A program made the position numbers and the translations under genes. The notes under the pieces are model-generated. The model had not been told where the DNA came from. It searched no databases and saw only the letters and a program-made list of their open reading frames with translations. This document shows, in pieces, positions 23,684-31,421 of a stretch of 44,514 nucleotides of DNA; the first letter of the stretch is position 1; every line of letters starts with the position of its first letter. Location: the NCBI GenBank assembly GCA_938084885.1, contig CALKGG010000075.1, forward strand, positions 1-44,514, read 5' to 3'. Source of the DNA: an uncultured Acidimicrobiales bacterium. Its GTDB lineage: Bacteria > Actinomycetota > Acidimicrobiia > Acidimicrobiales > SHLQ01.

Positions 23684-25171
23684 ATGAACAAGATTCACCA
23701 CCTCATCGACGGCAAGACAGTCCCGGGAACATCGGGCCGTTCGAAACCGGTCTTTAATCCAGCAACCGGTGAGGTCACGAGCGAAGTCGACCTCGCAAGC
23801 ACGGCCGAAGTCGACTCTGCTGTTCAGGTAGCAGAGAAGGCATACCGCGAATGGCGCGACACCAGCATTGCGAAGCGCACGTCGCTCATGTACGACTTTC
23901 GGGCGCTGTGCATTGCGAACCGTGACGAGATTGCCCGCCGCCTAACCTCCGAACACGGCAAGGTGCTGTCGGATTCTGCGGGCGAACTCGCCCGAGGCAT
24001 CGAAAACATCGAATTCGCATGCGGCATGTCAGAGGCACTAAAGGGCAGCCTGAGCTCGAACGCGTCGACCGGCATCGACGTCAGCACGATTCGTCAACCG
24101 CTCGGTGTCGTTGCTGGAATCACGCCCTTCAACTTTCCGGCCATGATTCCGCTGTGGACGATCCCAAACGCGATCGCTGCCGGCAACGCCTTCATTCTGA
24201 AGCCCTCCGAGCGTGATCCGTCGACTCCGATGTTCATCGCAGAACTGTTTCACGAAGCCGGTTTCCCCGACGGTCTCCTCAACGTGGTGAACGGCGACAA
24301 GGAAGCAGTCGATGCGCTGCTCGAACACGAGTTGGTTCGGGCGATCAGCTTTGTTGGCTCGACTCCAATAGCGAGATACATCTACGCGACCGGCACGGCC
24401 AATGGCAAGCGGGTGCAGGCGCTGGCAGGGGCAAAGAACCACATGGTCGTCTTGCCCGACGCAGATATCAACATGGCCGCCGACGCCGCCGTCTCGGCTG
24501 GATTTGGTTCGGCTGGCGAACGTTGCATGGCGATCTCAGTCGTGGTCGCGGTCGGCGATTCTGCCGGCCCGCTCATCGAGGCCATCAAAGAGCGCACCGA
24601 TCGACTCGTCATTGGCGACGGCACCGACGCTGCGTCGGAGATGGGACCGCTCATCACCGAAGAGCACCGAGATCGTGTGGCGAGCTACATCCAAGCTGGC
24701 GCCGATGCCGGGGCAACCGTGGTCGTCGATGGCCGCGAGAACACGTTCGATGGCAACGGTTTCTTCCTCGGAGCGAGCCTCATCGACAACGTTACGACCG
24801 ACATGAGCGTCTACACCGATGAGATCTTCGGGCCCGTTTTGTCGGTTGTTCGCGTCGACACGTTCGACGAGGCAATCGACATGATCGAGAAGAACGCGTG
24901 GGGCAACGGCACGGCCTTGTTCACACGCGACGGTGGCGCGGCTCGCCGTTTCCAGCACGAAGTCGAAGCTGGCATGGTCGGCATCAACGTGCCGGTGCCA
25001 GTGCCCGTTGGCTACCACAGCTTTGGTGGCTGGAACGACAGTTTCTTCGGCGACACCACCATGTATGGCCCCGAGGGTCTGCGCTTCTACACGCGCCCGA
25101 AGGTGACGACGACACGCTGGCCAGATCCGTCGACCAGTTCGGTCAACCTCGGCTTCCCGACAAACGAGTAG
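23684..25171 (+). CDS. mmsA: Methylmalonate-semialdehyde dehydrogenase (CoA-acylating)
   Basis: This 495-residue aldehyde dehydrogenase has catalytic Cys281 in AGERCMAISV, the MmsA-specific TPFNFPAMIPLW segment near 148 and VGSTPIARYIY near 224. It lacks the usual general-base Glu in the ELGGK position (here LAGAKNH), which is typical of CoA-acylating members. It converts methylmalonate or malonate semialdehyde, NAD+ and CoA to propionyl- or acetyl-CoA, a step in valine, inositol or beta-alanine breakdown. A TAGGAA site precedes the ATG. Function is confident; the pathway served here is not. Confidence 0.92.
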   Translation: MNKIHHLIDGKTVPGTSGRSKPVFNPATGEVTSEVDLASTAEVDSAVQVAEKAYREWRDTSIAKRTSLMYDFRALCIANRDEIARRLTSEHGKVLSDSAGELARGIENIEFACGMSEALKGSLSSNASTGIDVSTIRQPLGVVAGITPFNFPAMIPLWTIPNAIAAGNAFILKPSERDPSTPMFIAELFHEAGFPDGLLNVVNGDKEAVDALLEHELVRAISFVGSTPIARYIYATGTANGKRVQALAGAKNHMVVLPDADINMAADAAVSAGFGSAGERCMAISVVVAVGDSAGPLIEAIKERTDRLVIGDGTDAASEMGPLITEEHRDRVASYIQAGADAGATVVVDGRENTFDGNGFFLGASLIDNVTTDMSVYTDEIFGPVLSVVRVDTFDEAIDMIEKNAWGNGTALFTRDGGAARRFQHEVEAGMVGINVPVPVPVGYHSFGGWNDSFFGDTTMYGPEGLRFYTRPKVTTTRWPDPSTSSVNLGFPTNE

Positions 25172-25238
25172 CCAATAGGACGACAGTCGCCACGGCGTTG
25201 CGTCGATCGACCCGCAGCGAGAGCAAAGGAGTACGAGA

Positions 25239-25709
25239 ATGGACCGTGCCACCGTTGGATGGATCTGGGTTGGAGGACAAGCGCTCTTGCTCGGCGCGCT
25301 CATTTTGTTGCCGGGCCGCGACGATTGGCCGGTTGGGTCAGTGATTGGCCTGATCGCCGCGATCTTGTTCTTCGCCGGCCTGGCCCTTATTGCCATATCG
25401 GCGTTGGGTCTCGGCGCGGCGCTTACTCCAACCCCGGTTCCGACCGAACGCGGGGCGTTGCAAACGTCGGGGCTGTACGCGTACATGCGTCACCCGATCT
25501 ATACCGGGGTCCTGATGGTGGTCGCAGGCATGACCCTTCGATCCGGGAGCCTCCTGCACCTCGTCGTCGCTGCTGCGACGGTGGCCTTTTTCGATCGTAA
25601 GGCCGCGTGGGAAGAACAACAGCTCAGCGCTCGCTACCCCGACTATCGGGCGTACGCCTCGGTGACGTCAAAGTTTTTCCCTCGTCCGCCACGACGCAAC
25701 CCCCGGTAG
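25239..25709 (+). CDS. Isoprenylcysteine carboxyl methyltransferase-like membrane protein
   Basis: This 156-residue membrane protein has about four hydrophobic segments and the C-terminal signature of the ICMT/phospholipid methyltransferase family: MRHPIYTGVLM near residue 86 and EEQQLSARYPDYRAYA near 126, with the His, Arg and Glu residues that bind S-adenosylmethionine. Bacterial members methylate small lipids or are uncharacterised. It lies 67 bp after mmsA in the same direction. I infer no specific substrate. Confidence 0.85.
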   Translation: MDRATVGWIWVGGQALLLGALILLPGRDDWPVGSVIGLIAAILFFAGLALIAISALGLGAALTPTPVPTERGALQTSGLYAYMRHPIYTGVLMVVAGMTLRSGSLLHLVVAAATVAFFDRKAAWEEQQLSARYPDYRAYASVTSKFFPRPPRRNPR

Positions 25710-25839
25710 CGGCCGAACTCGACGATGTTGGCCGTAGCCGGGGATTCCCGGTGCCTTCATTGCCCGCTCCAAGTCGGTGAACGCAGACTAGGCAATCCGA
25801 ACCTCCTAGCCACGGCGCTGAGGAGATATGGTTTTAGCC
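25710..25839 (+). promoter_or_regulatory. Upstream region of the aldolase gene
   Basis: This 130 bp gap contains a small hairpin, CCGGG-GATT-CCCGG (25738-25751), without a T-run, and the ribosome site AGGAG at 25821. AGGAG lies 2 nt before an ATG at 25828 and 14 nt before the ATG at 25840, so the start is not fixed by spacing. Family alignment favours 25840. Confidence 0.4.
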
Positions 25840-26922
25840 ATGACGACTCCTCGTAACGACTTTCCCGCTGGCGTGTTGGCAGCTGAGCACGTATCTGAAA
25901 TGTTCGCGCTCGCCCAGGCCCAGAACTTTGCACTTCCCGCCGTGAACTGCGTTGGCAGCAACTCCATGAACGCCACGATGGAAACCGCCGGTCGGCTCAA
26001 CAGCCCGGTCATCATTCAGTTCTCTACCAGCGGCGCTGCGTTCGTTGGGGGCAAGTCCGTCCCCGTCGACTCAGCCCAGGCATCAATCCTTGGTTCGGTC
26101 GCTGGAGCAAAGCATGTGCGCACGATGGCCGAGGCCTATGGCGCCCGCGTGATCTTGCATACCGACCACTGCCCAAAGAACAAACTTCCGTGGATTTCGG
26201 GACTCATCGACATCAGCGCTGAACACTTCGAGGCGACCGGCCAGCCGTTGTTCAACTCGCACATGCTCGACCTGTCCGAAGAGCCAATGGAAGAGAACAT
26301 CGATATCTGCGTCGACTACCTGAAGCGGATGGCGCCGCTCGGTATGACTCTCGAGATCGAATTGGGAATCACCGGCGGCGAGGAAGACGGCGTCGACAAC
26401 TCCGACGTCGACGAGTCCGACCTTTACTCCAAGCCAGAAGAAGTCGCCTACGCCTACGAACGCCTCATGGAGATCTCGCCAAACTTTACGATCGCGGCAG
26501 CGTTTGGAAACGTGCACGGCGTGTACAAGCCAGGCAACGTCAAGCTCACCCCAACGATCTTGCGTGACGCGCAGGCTCACGTGTCGGAGAAGTTCGGCAC
26601 CGACTCCGATCAGCCCATCAACTTTGTGTTCCACGGTGGTTCGGGTTCGAGCGCAGCCGAGATCGAAGAGGCAATCAGCTACGGCGTGATCAAGATGAAC
26701 ATCGACACTGATCTTCAGTGGGCAATGTGGGACGGCATTCGCGGCTTCGAAGCCGACAACCACGACTACCTCCAAGGCCAGCTCGGAAACCCTGAGGGTC
26801 CCGATGCGCCGAACAAGAAAAAGTACGACCCACGCGTGTGGCTTCGTGCTGGCGAAGAGTCCTTTGGCGTCCGCCTCGAACAAGCCTTTGCTGAGCTGAA
26901 CAACATCAACACCCTCGCATAG
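25840..26922 (+). CDS. fbaA: Fructose-bisphosphate aldolase, class II
   Basis: This 360-residue aldolase is very close along its length to E. coli FbaA. With the ATG at 25840, Asp109 and His110 in ILHTDHC fall at the same positions as the catalytic Asp109 and zinc ligand His110 of E. coli. Further zinc ligands lie in GNVHGVYKPGN and NFVFHGGSGS, and KMNIDTD binds the phosphate. It interconverts fructose 1,6-bisphosphate with glyceraldehyde 3-phosphate and dihydroxyacetone phosphate in glycolysis and gluconeogenesis. An ATG at 25828 would add four residues. The gene appears monocistronic. Confidence 0.95.
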   Translation: MTTPRNDFPAGVLAAEHVSEMFALAQAQNFALPAVNCVGSNSMNATMETAGRLNSPVIIQFSTSGAAFVGGKSVPVDSAQASILGSVAGAKHVRTMAEAYGARVILHTDHCPKNKLPWISGLIDISAEHFEATGQPLFNSHMLDLSEEPMEENIDICVDYLKRMAPLGMTLEIELGITGGEEDGVDNSDVDESDLYSKPEEVAYAYERLMEISPNFTIAAAFGNVHGVYKPGNVKLTPTILRDAQAHVSEKFGTDSDQPINFVFHGGSGSSAAEIEEAISYGVIKMNIDTDLQWAMWDGIRGFEADNHDYLQGQLGNPEGPDAPNKKKYDPRVWLRAGEESFGVRLEQAFAELNNINTLA

Positions 26923-26974
26923 GTTTCCCGACAGGCCACCGAACACGTCGGCTTCGAGTTCTAGACTCACGCCC

Positions 26975-27697
26975 GTGAACCAATACGAAAAGCTCCGCGC
27001 ACGGGGACAAGAACTACGCGACAGGTCTGGGGACTCTTTTCGCGTGGTCGATATTGGTGCGGGCCACGGAGCCTCTGAGTACTCGCCGTTCTTTGCAGAG
27101 ATCGCCACCCACTACACCGGTGTCGATCTCGATGAGGACGTGCTCGAAAACCAGTGGGTTACCGAGCAGGTGCACACCTCGGCTGAAGCATTTGGCGAAC
27201 GCCACCAGGCCGCCGTCGACGCCGGCACAGCCGAGCTATTTGACTTGGCCACGGCGATCTACGTGTGGGAGCACCACCCCCGGCCAACCGAGCTGCTTCG
27301 TGCAATGTATGACGTGTTGGCGCCCGGTGGCACAGCGTTGCTCATTACACCAAACGGCATTCATCCGTTCGGACTGGCCTCGAAGGTGTTGGCCAAGACG
27401 GGGCTCACCGACACCGTGTTGCGCAAGCTTCGCCCTGAAGAGATCGATCACTATCACTTCCATGTCGAGGCAACGCAGAACACGCCATGGAGCGTTCGCA
27501 AGTGTGCCGTCGAGGCGGGCTTTGCTGCGGTCGACATCGACCTGCACGACGAGCCCGGCGTCTTTCGGCCCTACTTGCCAGAACGACTCCATTTCCTTCC
27601 TGACGTCTACAGCAGGGCAATAGCGGTCACGAAGCTCGACGTGCTTTCAGGAACGCTCATCATCGAGGTGCGCAAAGCCAACGGGCACCAGCGCTGA
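26975..27697 (+). CDS. SAM-dependent class I methyltransferase
   Basis: This 240-residue protein has the class I methyltransferase motif I VVDIGAGHGAS near residue 24, an acidic motif II residue in YTGVDLDEDVL near 49, and the post-motif segment VLAPGGTALLITPNG near 113. The EHHPRPTELLRAMYDVLAPGG layout matches the Methyltransf_11/UbiE-like group. The substrate is unknown. The GTG start at 26975 follows fba by 52 bp, and the gene is convergent with the ABC transporter operon. The IDHYHFHV segment in the C-terminal half may form part of the substrate site. Confidence 0.8.
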   Translation: MNQYEKLRARGQELRDRSGDSFRVVDIGAGHGASEYSPFFAEIATHYTGVDLDEDVLENQWVTEQVHTSAEAFGERHQAAVDAGTAELFDLATAIYVWEHHPRPTELLRAMYDVLAPGGTALLITPNGIHPFGLASKVLAKTGLTDTVLRKLRPEEIDHYHFHVEATQNTPWSVRKCAVEAGFAAVDIDLHDEPGVFRPYLPERLHFLPDVYSRAIAVTKLDVLSGTLIIEVRKANGHQR

Positions 27698-27704
27698 CCA
27701 GCGA

Positions 27705-28439
27705 CTAGTCGATGTCCATCCGGTTGAGCATGAACGTGGAGATACCGGCGCACGCGATTGCGATACCGACGGTCACAACAATGACGGTGCCGACCGACTC
27801 AGGGTTGTCGAGAAGCGACGAATCGGTGATTCGGCTGAGCAACGACCGGGTGTAGTTTCGGATCGAGAATCGTCCGGCCGTATTGGACAGACCGCCGATG
27901 AATCCCTCCCACACGAGCACATACACGAGTCCCCACACCAACGATCGTTCGGTGATCAGTCCAAGCACCATGAACACGGCGCCGTAGGCAATCACCCCGA
28001 CAAACGACGCGGCGAGCACGCCAACAACGTCGTTCCCGTCACCAACCACCGCGGCAAAAGCTCCGGTGGGGATCGCGACGAGCGGAACCAAGACGACCCA
28101 GGCCGACAACAGCGCGGCGGCGGTGACCTGCCAGCGACCGATCGGGCGCAGCCAAAAGTAGACGAGGGTACGTTCTTCTCGAAGCGTTCCAAGAGCAGCG
28201 GCGGCAAAGACCAACGCCACGAGCGGGACGAAGATCAGCAGGCTGAAACCTGCGAGAAGTTCAGCGGGCTCGAAATTTCTGTTGTCAACGGTGTCGCGCT
28301 GAGCTCGGTTGATGAAGAACCCGAGGATGACCGGAACAACGCCGAAGGCAAGCATCGTGAGGATGCGACCTCGCGTGGCAATAGCGGGGATGATCCGTTT
28401 CATCATTGCTGGGATGGCGGCGAGTGGGCTCGGGCTCAT
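27705..28439 (-). CDS. ABC-2 type exporter permease (second pair)
   Basis: This 244-residue protein has about six hydrophobic segments in the arrangement of ABC-2 permeases, beginning with a cytoplasmic N-terminus (IIPAIATRGRILTMLAFG). It is the last gene of a four-gene leftward operon and overlaps the upstream ATPase stop by 4 bp, so the two probably assemble as one exporter. The substrate cannot be read from the sequence. The opposite strand has no convincing frame. Confidence 0.8.
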   Translation of the reverse strand: MSPSPLAAIPAMMKRIIPAIATRGRILTMLAFGVVPVILGFFINRAQRDTVDNRNFEPAELLAGFSLLIFVPLVALVFAAAALGTLREERTLVYFWLRPIGRWQVTAAALLSAWVVLVPLVAIPTGAFAAVVGDGNDVVGVLAASFVGVIAYGAVFMVLGLITERSLVWGLVYVLVWEGFIGGLSNTAGRFSIRNYTRSLLSRITDSSLLDNPESVGTVIVVTVGIAIACAGISTFMLNRMDID

Positions 28440-29458
28440 CGTCCCACCAAGTACTTAAAGACGCTTTCGAGGTCGTCGTCGAGCGGTTGCACTTCAAACA
28501 GTGGCGTTTGGGTATAACGAGCCGTCGGCGCAATGCGTTTTCGGAAGAGAGCAACGTCATTGGTATCGACCAGCAACACCTGTTCGTCGACGACCTCGAC
28601 ACCGTGGATACCTCCGTAGGTGAGCAGGGCCGCAGCCAGCACCCGTGCGTCCGTAGTGCGTACTCGAATACGATGCGGGCGGTGATCCATGAGGGCTCGA
28701 ATCGCATGAAAGTCGCCTTGGGCTGCGAGGCGGCCCTGGGCAATGACGAGCACATTCGAGCCAAGCCGCTCGACCTCTTCGAGAACGTGACTCGACACGA
28801 TTACACATGTCCCCGCCGCGCCGAGCTGTTGGATGAGGGTGGTCATGGCAAGTCGTTGCCGCGGGTCGAGGCCGGTGAGCGGTTCGTCGAGCAGCAACAA
28901 CGCTGGCTGATGAATGAGCGCTTGGGCCACTTTGACGCGTTGGCGCATACCTTTCGAATATGTCGAGATCGACCGGGTGTCGTCGGGGTCAAGGTCGACA
29001 GCTGAGAGGGCCTGGCGCGCGGCATCCACCGGGTCGTCGAGCCCGCTCAAGATCCCAGCCAACGTGACGAACTCGACCGCTCGCTGCTCGGCAAAAAGCT
29101 GCTCTTGTTGCGACACGAGCCCGACCCGACCGCGAACGTCGGCATTGGTTCGCGGGTTCCCGCCGAGCACCTCGATCGTGCCCCGCGATGGTGGGGTCAA
29201 TCCGGCGATCATTCGAAGCATCGTCGACTTACCGGCGCCGTTCGGTCCGAGCAGAGCAGTGACACCAGGACCGAGATGAAAGCTGACGTCAGAGACCGCA
29301 ACGACATCACCAAACCATTTGCTCACCCGCTGCACGCTGACGAGCGCGTTCGTTGGCGGCGGAGGCACAAGGTTCGGTGCCTGCCCGGGAGCACCGGTCG
29401 GTGGAGGTGGCGGTGAGCCGAGCGATGTTGATGGAGCTGGCGGTGGCGGTGTGGTCAC
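28436..29458 (-). CDS. ABC transporter ATPase with proline-rich N-terminus (second pair)
   Basis: This 340-residue ATPase has Walker A GPNGAGKST (residues 71-79), the Q-loop VSQQEQ, the signature YSKGMRQR and Walker B LLLLDEPLTGLD, followed by the H-loop SSHVLEE. About 100 C-terminal residues form an accessory domain. The first 37 residues are a proline-rich, low-complexity tail (TTPPPPAPS, SPPPPPTG, VPPPPTN) not found in the usual ATPase core; it may be a docking or disordered region. The GTG start at 29456-29458 overlaps the stop of the upstream permease (GTGA), which decides the start. Confidence 0.88.
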   Translation of the reverse strand: MTTPPPPAPSTSLGSPPPPPTGAPGQAPNLVPPPPTNALVSVQRVSKWFGDVVAVSDVSFHLGPGVTALLGPNGAGKSTMLRMIAGLTPPSRGTIEVLGGNPRTNADVRGRVGLVSQQEQLFAEQRAVEFVTLAGILSGLDDPVDAARQALSAVDLDPDDTRSISTYSKGMRQRVKVAQALIHQPALLLLDEPLTGLDPRQRLAMTTLIQQLGAAGTCVIVSSHVLEEVERLGSNVLVIAQGRLAAQGDFHAIRALMDHRPHRIRVRTTDARVLAAALLTYGGIHGVEVVDEQVLLVDTNDVALFRKRIAPTARYTQTPLFEVQPLDDDLESVFKYLVGR

Positions 29459-30327
29459 TTCGTGACCTCGATTCGCTGATGGCCCACCCATACGACCGCC
29501 GCGCTGAGAGCCATCACGCCGACAAACACCGCCACGGTAACCAGGCCCGATACGTCTGAAATCTGGTTGAACGGTTCATCAAAGATACGCGCCGCAACAT
29601 CGACTGGCACCGCCGGAAGTGCAAAGGCCCCAACCCAATTCGGAGCGTTCGCCGCCTCGACCAACGCAGTCGCCACAAATGCGCTCGCAAGAAACATCAT
29701 GATGATCACCGCAGACGCCACACCAACCCGATTCGTCACGGTCGCAACGGCCATACCGATAAGCGAGAAGAACAGCGCAATCGACAAACCAGCGACGAGA
29801 ATGCGCAACAAATCAGCGACGGTGTTTGCAAACCCGTCGGGGCCGACGCCAACTATCACATAGCCAACCAAGAGAAACACCGGCGGCAGAAGCGTCACGG
29901 TAGAGATCACGGTGACTAACGCACGCAACTTGGCAACGATGTAATGCGTTCGACCGAGCGGCGACGCCATGTACAGCCCAAACATGCCGCTTCGGCGATC
30001 GTTGATCATGAGCTCGGGAGTCACGAACGCGGTGAACAAGATCACTGCGATGCTCGTCAGGCCGAACAATCCCCCAAAATCGACAACGAGGCCCTCGGCG
30101 AGTTCGCCGGGAAGCACCACTGCAAGCCCTACGAATACGAGGGCCGGAGCGAAGGCCACAAAGATCGTGATGATCGGGACGATCTTGAAACGGAACTTTC
30201 GGCGCAAGCCCAACGCGCGCTGGACCGACACCGCAACGACACTTCGGCGAGCGGTCGACACGCCCGTTCGAGGTCCGTCGTAGACCCGATATCCGCGGTC
30301 GAAAATCTCTGCATTCGAGTCGCTCAT
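29455..30327 (-). CDS. ABC-2 type exporter permease (first pair)
   Basis: This 290-residue permease has a cytoplasmic N-terminal region (SNAEIFDRGYRVYDGPRTG) and about six membrane segments from residue 49 on. The segment FVTPELMINDRRSGMFGLY is the conserved ABC-2 loop between helices 2 and 3. The ATG overlaps the stop of the upstream ATPase by one base, so the pair is translationally coupled. The N-terminal DRGYRxYDGPR motif recurs in actinobacterial exporters that accompany a second ATPase-permease pair. The cargo is unknown. Confidence 0.82.
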   Translation of the reverse strand: MSDSNAEIFDRGYRVYDGPRTGVSTARRSVVAVSVQRALGLRRKFRFKIVPIITIFVAFAPALVFVGLAVVLPGELAEGLVVDFGGLFGLTSIAVILFTAFVTPELMINDRRSGMFGLYMASPLGRTHYIVAKLRALVTVISTVTLLPPVFLLVGYVIVGVGPDGFANTVADLLRILVAGLSIALFFSLIGMAVATVTNRVGVASAVIIMMFLASAFVATALVEAANAPNWVGAFALPAVPVDVAARIFDEPFNQISDVSGLVTVAVFVGVMALSAAVVWVGHQRIEVTK

Positions 30328-31274
30328 CAGCCGTCGACCTCGGAAAGAAACAGGTCTTCGAGCGATTGCGACACCGGTCCGAATCGGCGAAGCGACGCAT
30401 CTGCTTCGGCGATCGATTCGAGGACGATGGGTGCCAACACTTCGATTGTTTCGTCACGACCAATGATCAGACGGTTTCGGTCGATGCGAACACCGATCCC
30501 GCGACCTTCAATCGCCGCGGCAACCCTTTGATGACCATCGTCGAGCACGGCAATCGCGCCACCGCTACGAGCACGCAGGACATCGATTGGACCCGCGGCA
30601 GCAACTTTGCCCTCACCAATGATCACGATGTTGTCGGCTATGCGTTCGACCTCTTCGAGCAGGTGCGATGAGAGCACGACGTTGATCTGATATTTCGTGC
30701 CGATGTCACGAATGAGTTGCAACATATCGTCTCGTTGCACCGGGTCGAGGCCGTCGGTTGGTTCGTCGAGAATTACCAGCGACGGTCCGTGCGCAATAGC
30801 TTGGGCGAGCTTCACCCGTTGACGTTGGCCAGTCGACATCGTGCCGATTGGACGGGCACGCTCTTCGCCGAGGCCGACCAGCCACAACGCATCGCTTGCT
30901 CGGGTCGTCGCTTCACGCTTTGGGAGTCCGTGAATCTCGGCGATATGGCGGACGAAGTCCTGGGCGGCAAGATCGGTGGGTACGTCGTGGTGTTCGGGGC
31001 TGTAGCCAATTCGTTGGCGGAATTCGGGTCCGGCGGTTGCTGGATCCTCGCCGAACACGGTCAGTTGGCCGCTATTGCACTCGTGCAAGCCCAACAACAT
31101 GCCGAACAGAGTGGTTTTGCCGGCGCCATTGGAACCCAACAATCCAGTGATCCCCTTGGGGATTTCGGCGGTGAGATCGGAAAAGACTTGGTTGTCTCCC
31201 CAACGCTTCGTCACCGAAACCGCAGAGATGACCGACGCTGCGGCCTCTCCCTGGCTTGCGATTCCCGTCTTCAT
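30327..31274 (-). CDS. ABC transporter ATPase (first pair)
   Basis: This 315-residue ATPase has Walker A GSNGAGKTT (residues 47-55), a Q-loop in GYSPEHHDV, the signature MSTGQRQR, Walker B LVILDEPTDGLD and the H-loop SSHLLEE. The last 90 residues form an accessory domain common in CcmA/DrrA-type drug and lipid exporters. It heads the four-gene operon ATPase-permease-ATPase-permease. An inverted repeat lies about 80 bp upstream, in the likely promoter. The substrate is unknown; antibiotics, lipids or peptides are typical for this class. Confidence 0.9.
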   Translation of the reverse strand: MKTGIASQGEAAASVISAVSVTKRWGDNQVFSDLTAEIPKGITGLLGSNGAGKTTLFGMLLGLHECNSGQLTVFGEDPATAGPEFRQRIGYSPEHHDVPTDLAAQDFVRHIAEIHGLPKREATTRASDALWLVGLGEERARPIGTMSTGQRQRVKLAQAIAHGPSLVILDEPTDGLDPVQRDDMLQLIRDIGTKYQINVVLSSHLLEEVERIADNIVIIGEGKVAAAGPIDVLRARSGGAIAVLDDGHQRVAAAIEGRGIGVRIDRNRLIIGRDETIEVLAPIVLESIAEADASLRRFGPVSQSLEDLFLSEVDG

Positions 31275-31354
31275 CCCGACACTCTCTGGGCACGACTAGG
31301 CGTCACTACTGCTCGTGCTGTTGTGAACCTTACCGGTCGACCACCGGCGCCGGT

Positions 31355-31372
31355 ATCAGGGATGACCCTGAT
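31355..31372. promoter_or_regulatory. Inverted repeat upstream of the ABC exporter operon
   Basis: ATCAGGG-ATGA-CCCTGAT is a perfect 7 bp palindrome with a 4 nt centre, about 80 bp before the first ATPase start and about 50 bp after the copA stop. Nearby AT-poor DNA shows no strong -10. It may be a regulator's operator or a copA terminator without a T-run. Confidence 0.4.
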
Positions 31373-31421
31373 TCAACCCTGACCTGACCCCAATCGACCC
31401 CGAGGTACTAGAGCGAATCGT

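Noticed and set aside
26975..27697. Methyltransferase as a partner of fba or the ABC operon
   Set aside because: It is convergent with the ABC genes and separate from fba; nothing in the sequence links their functions.
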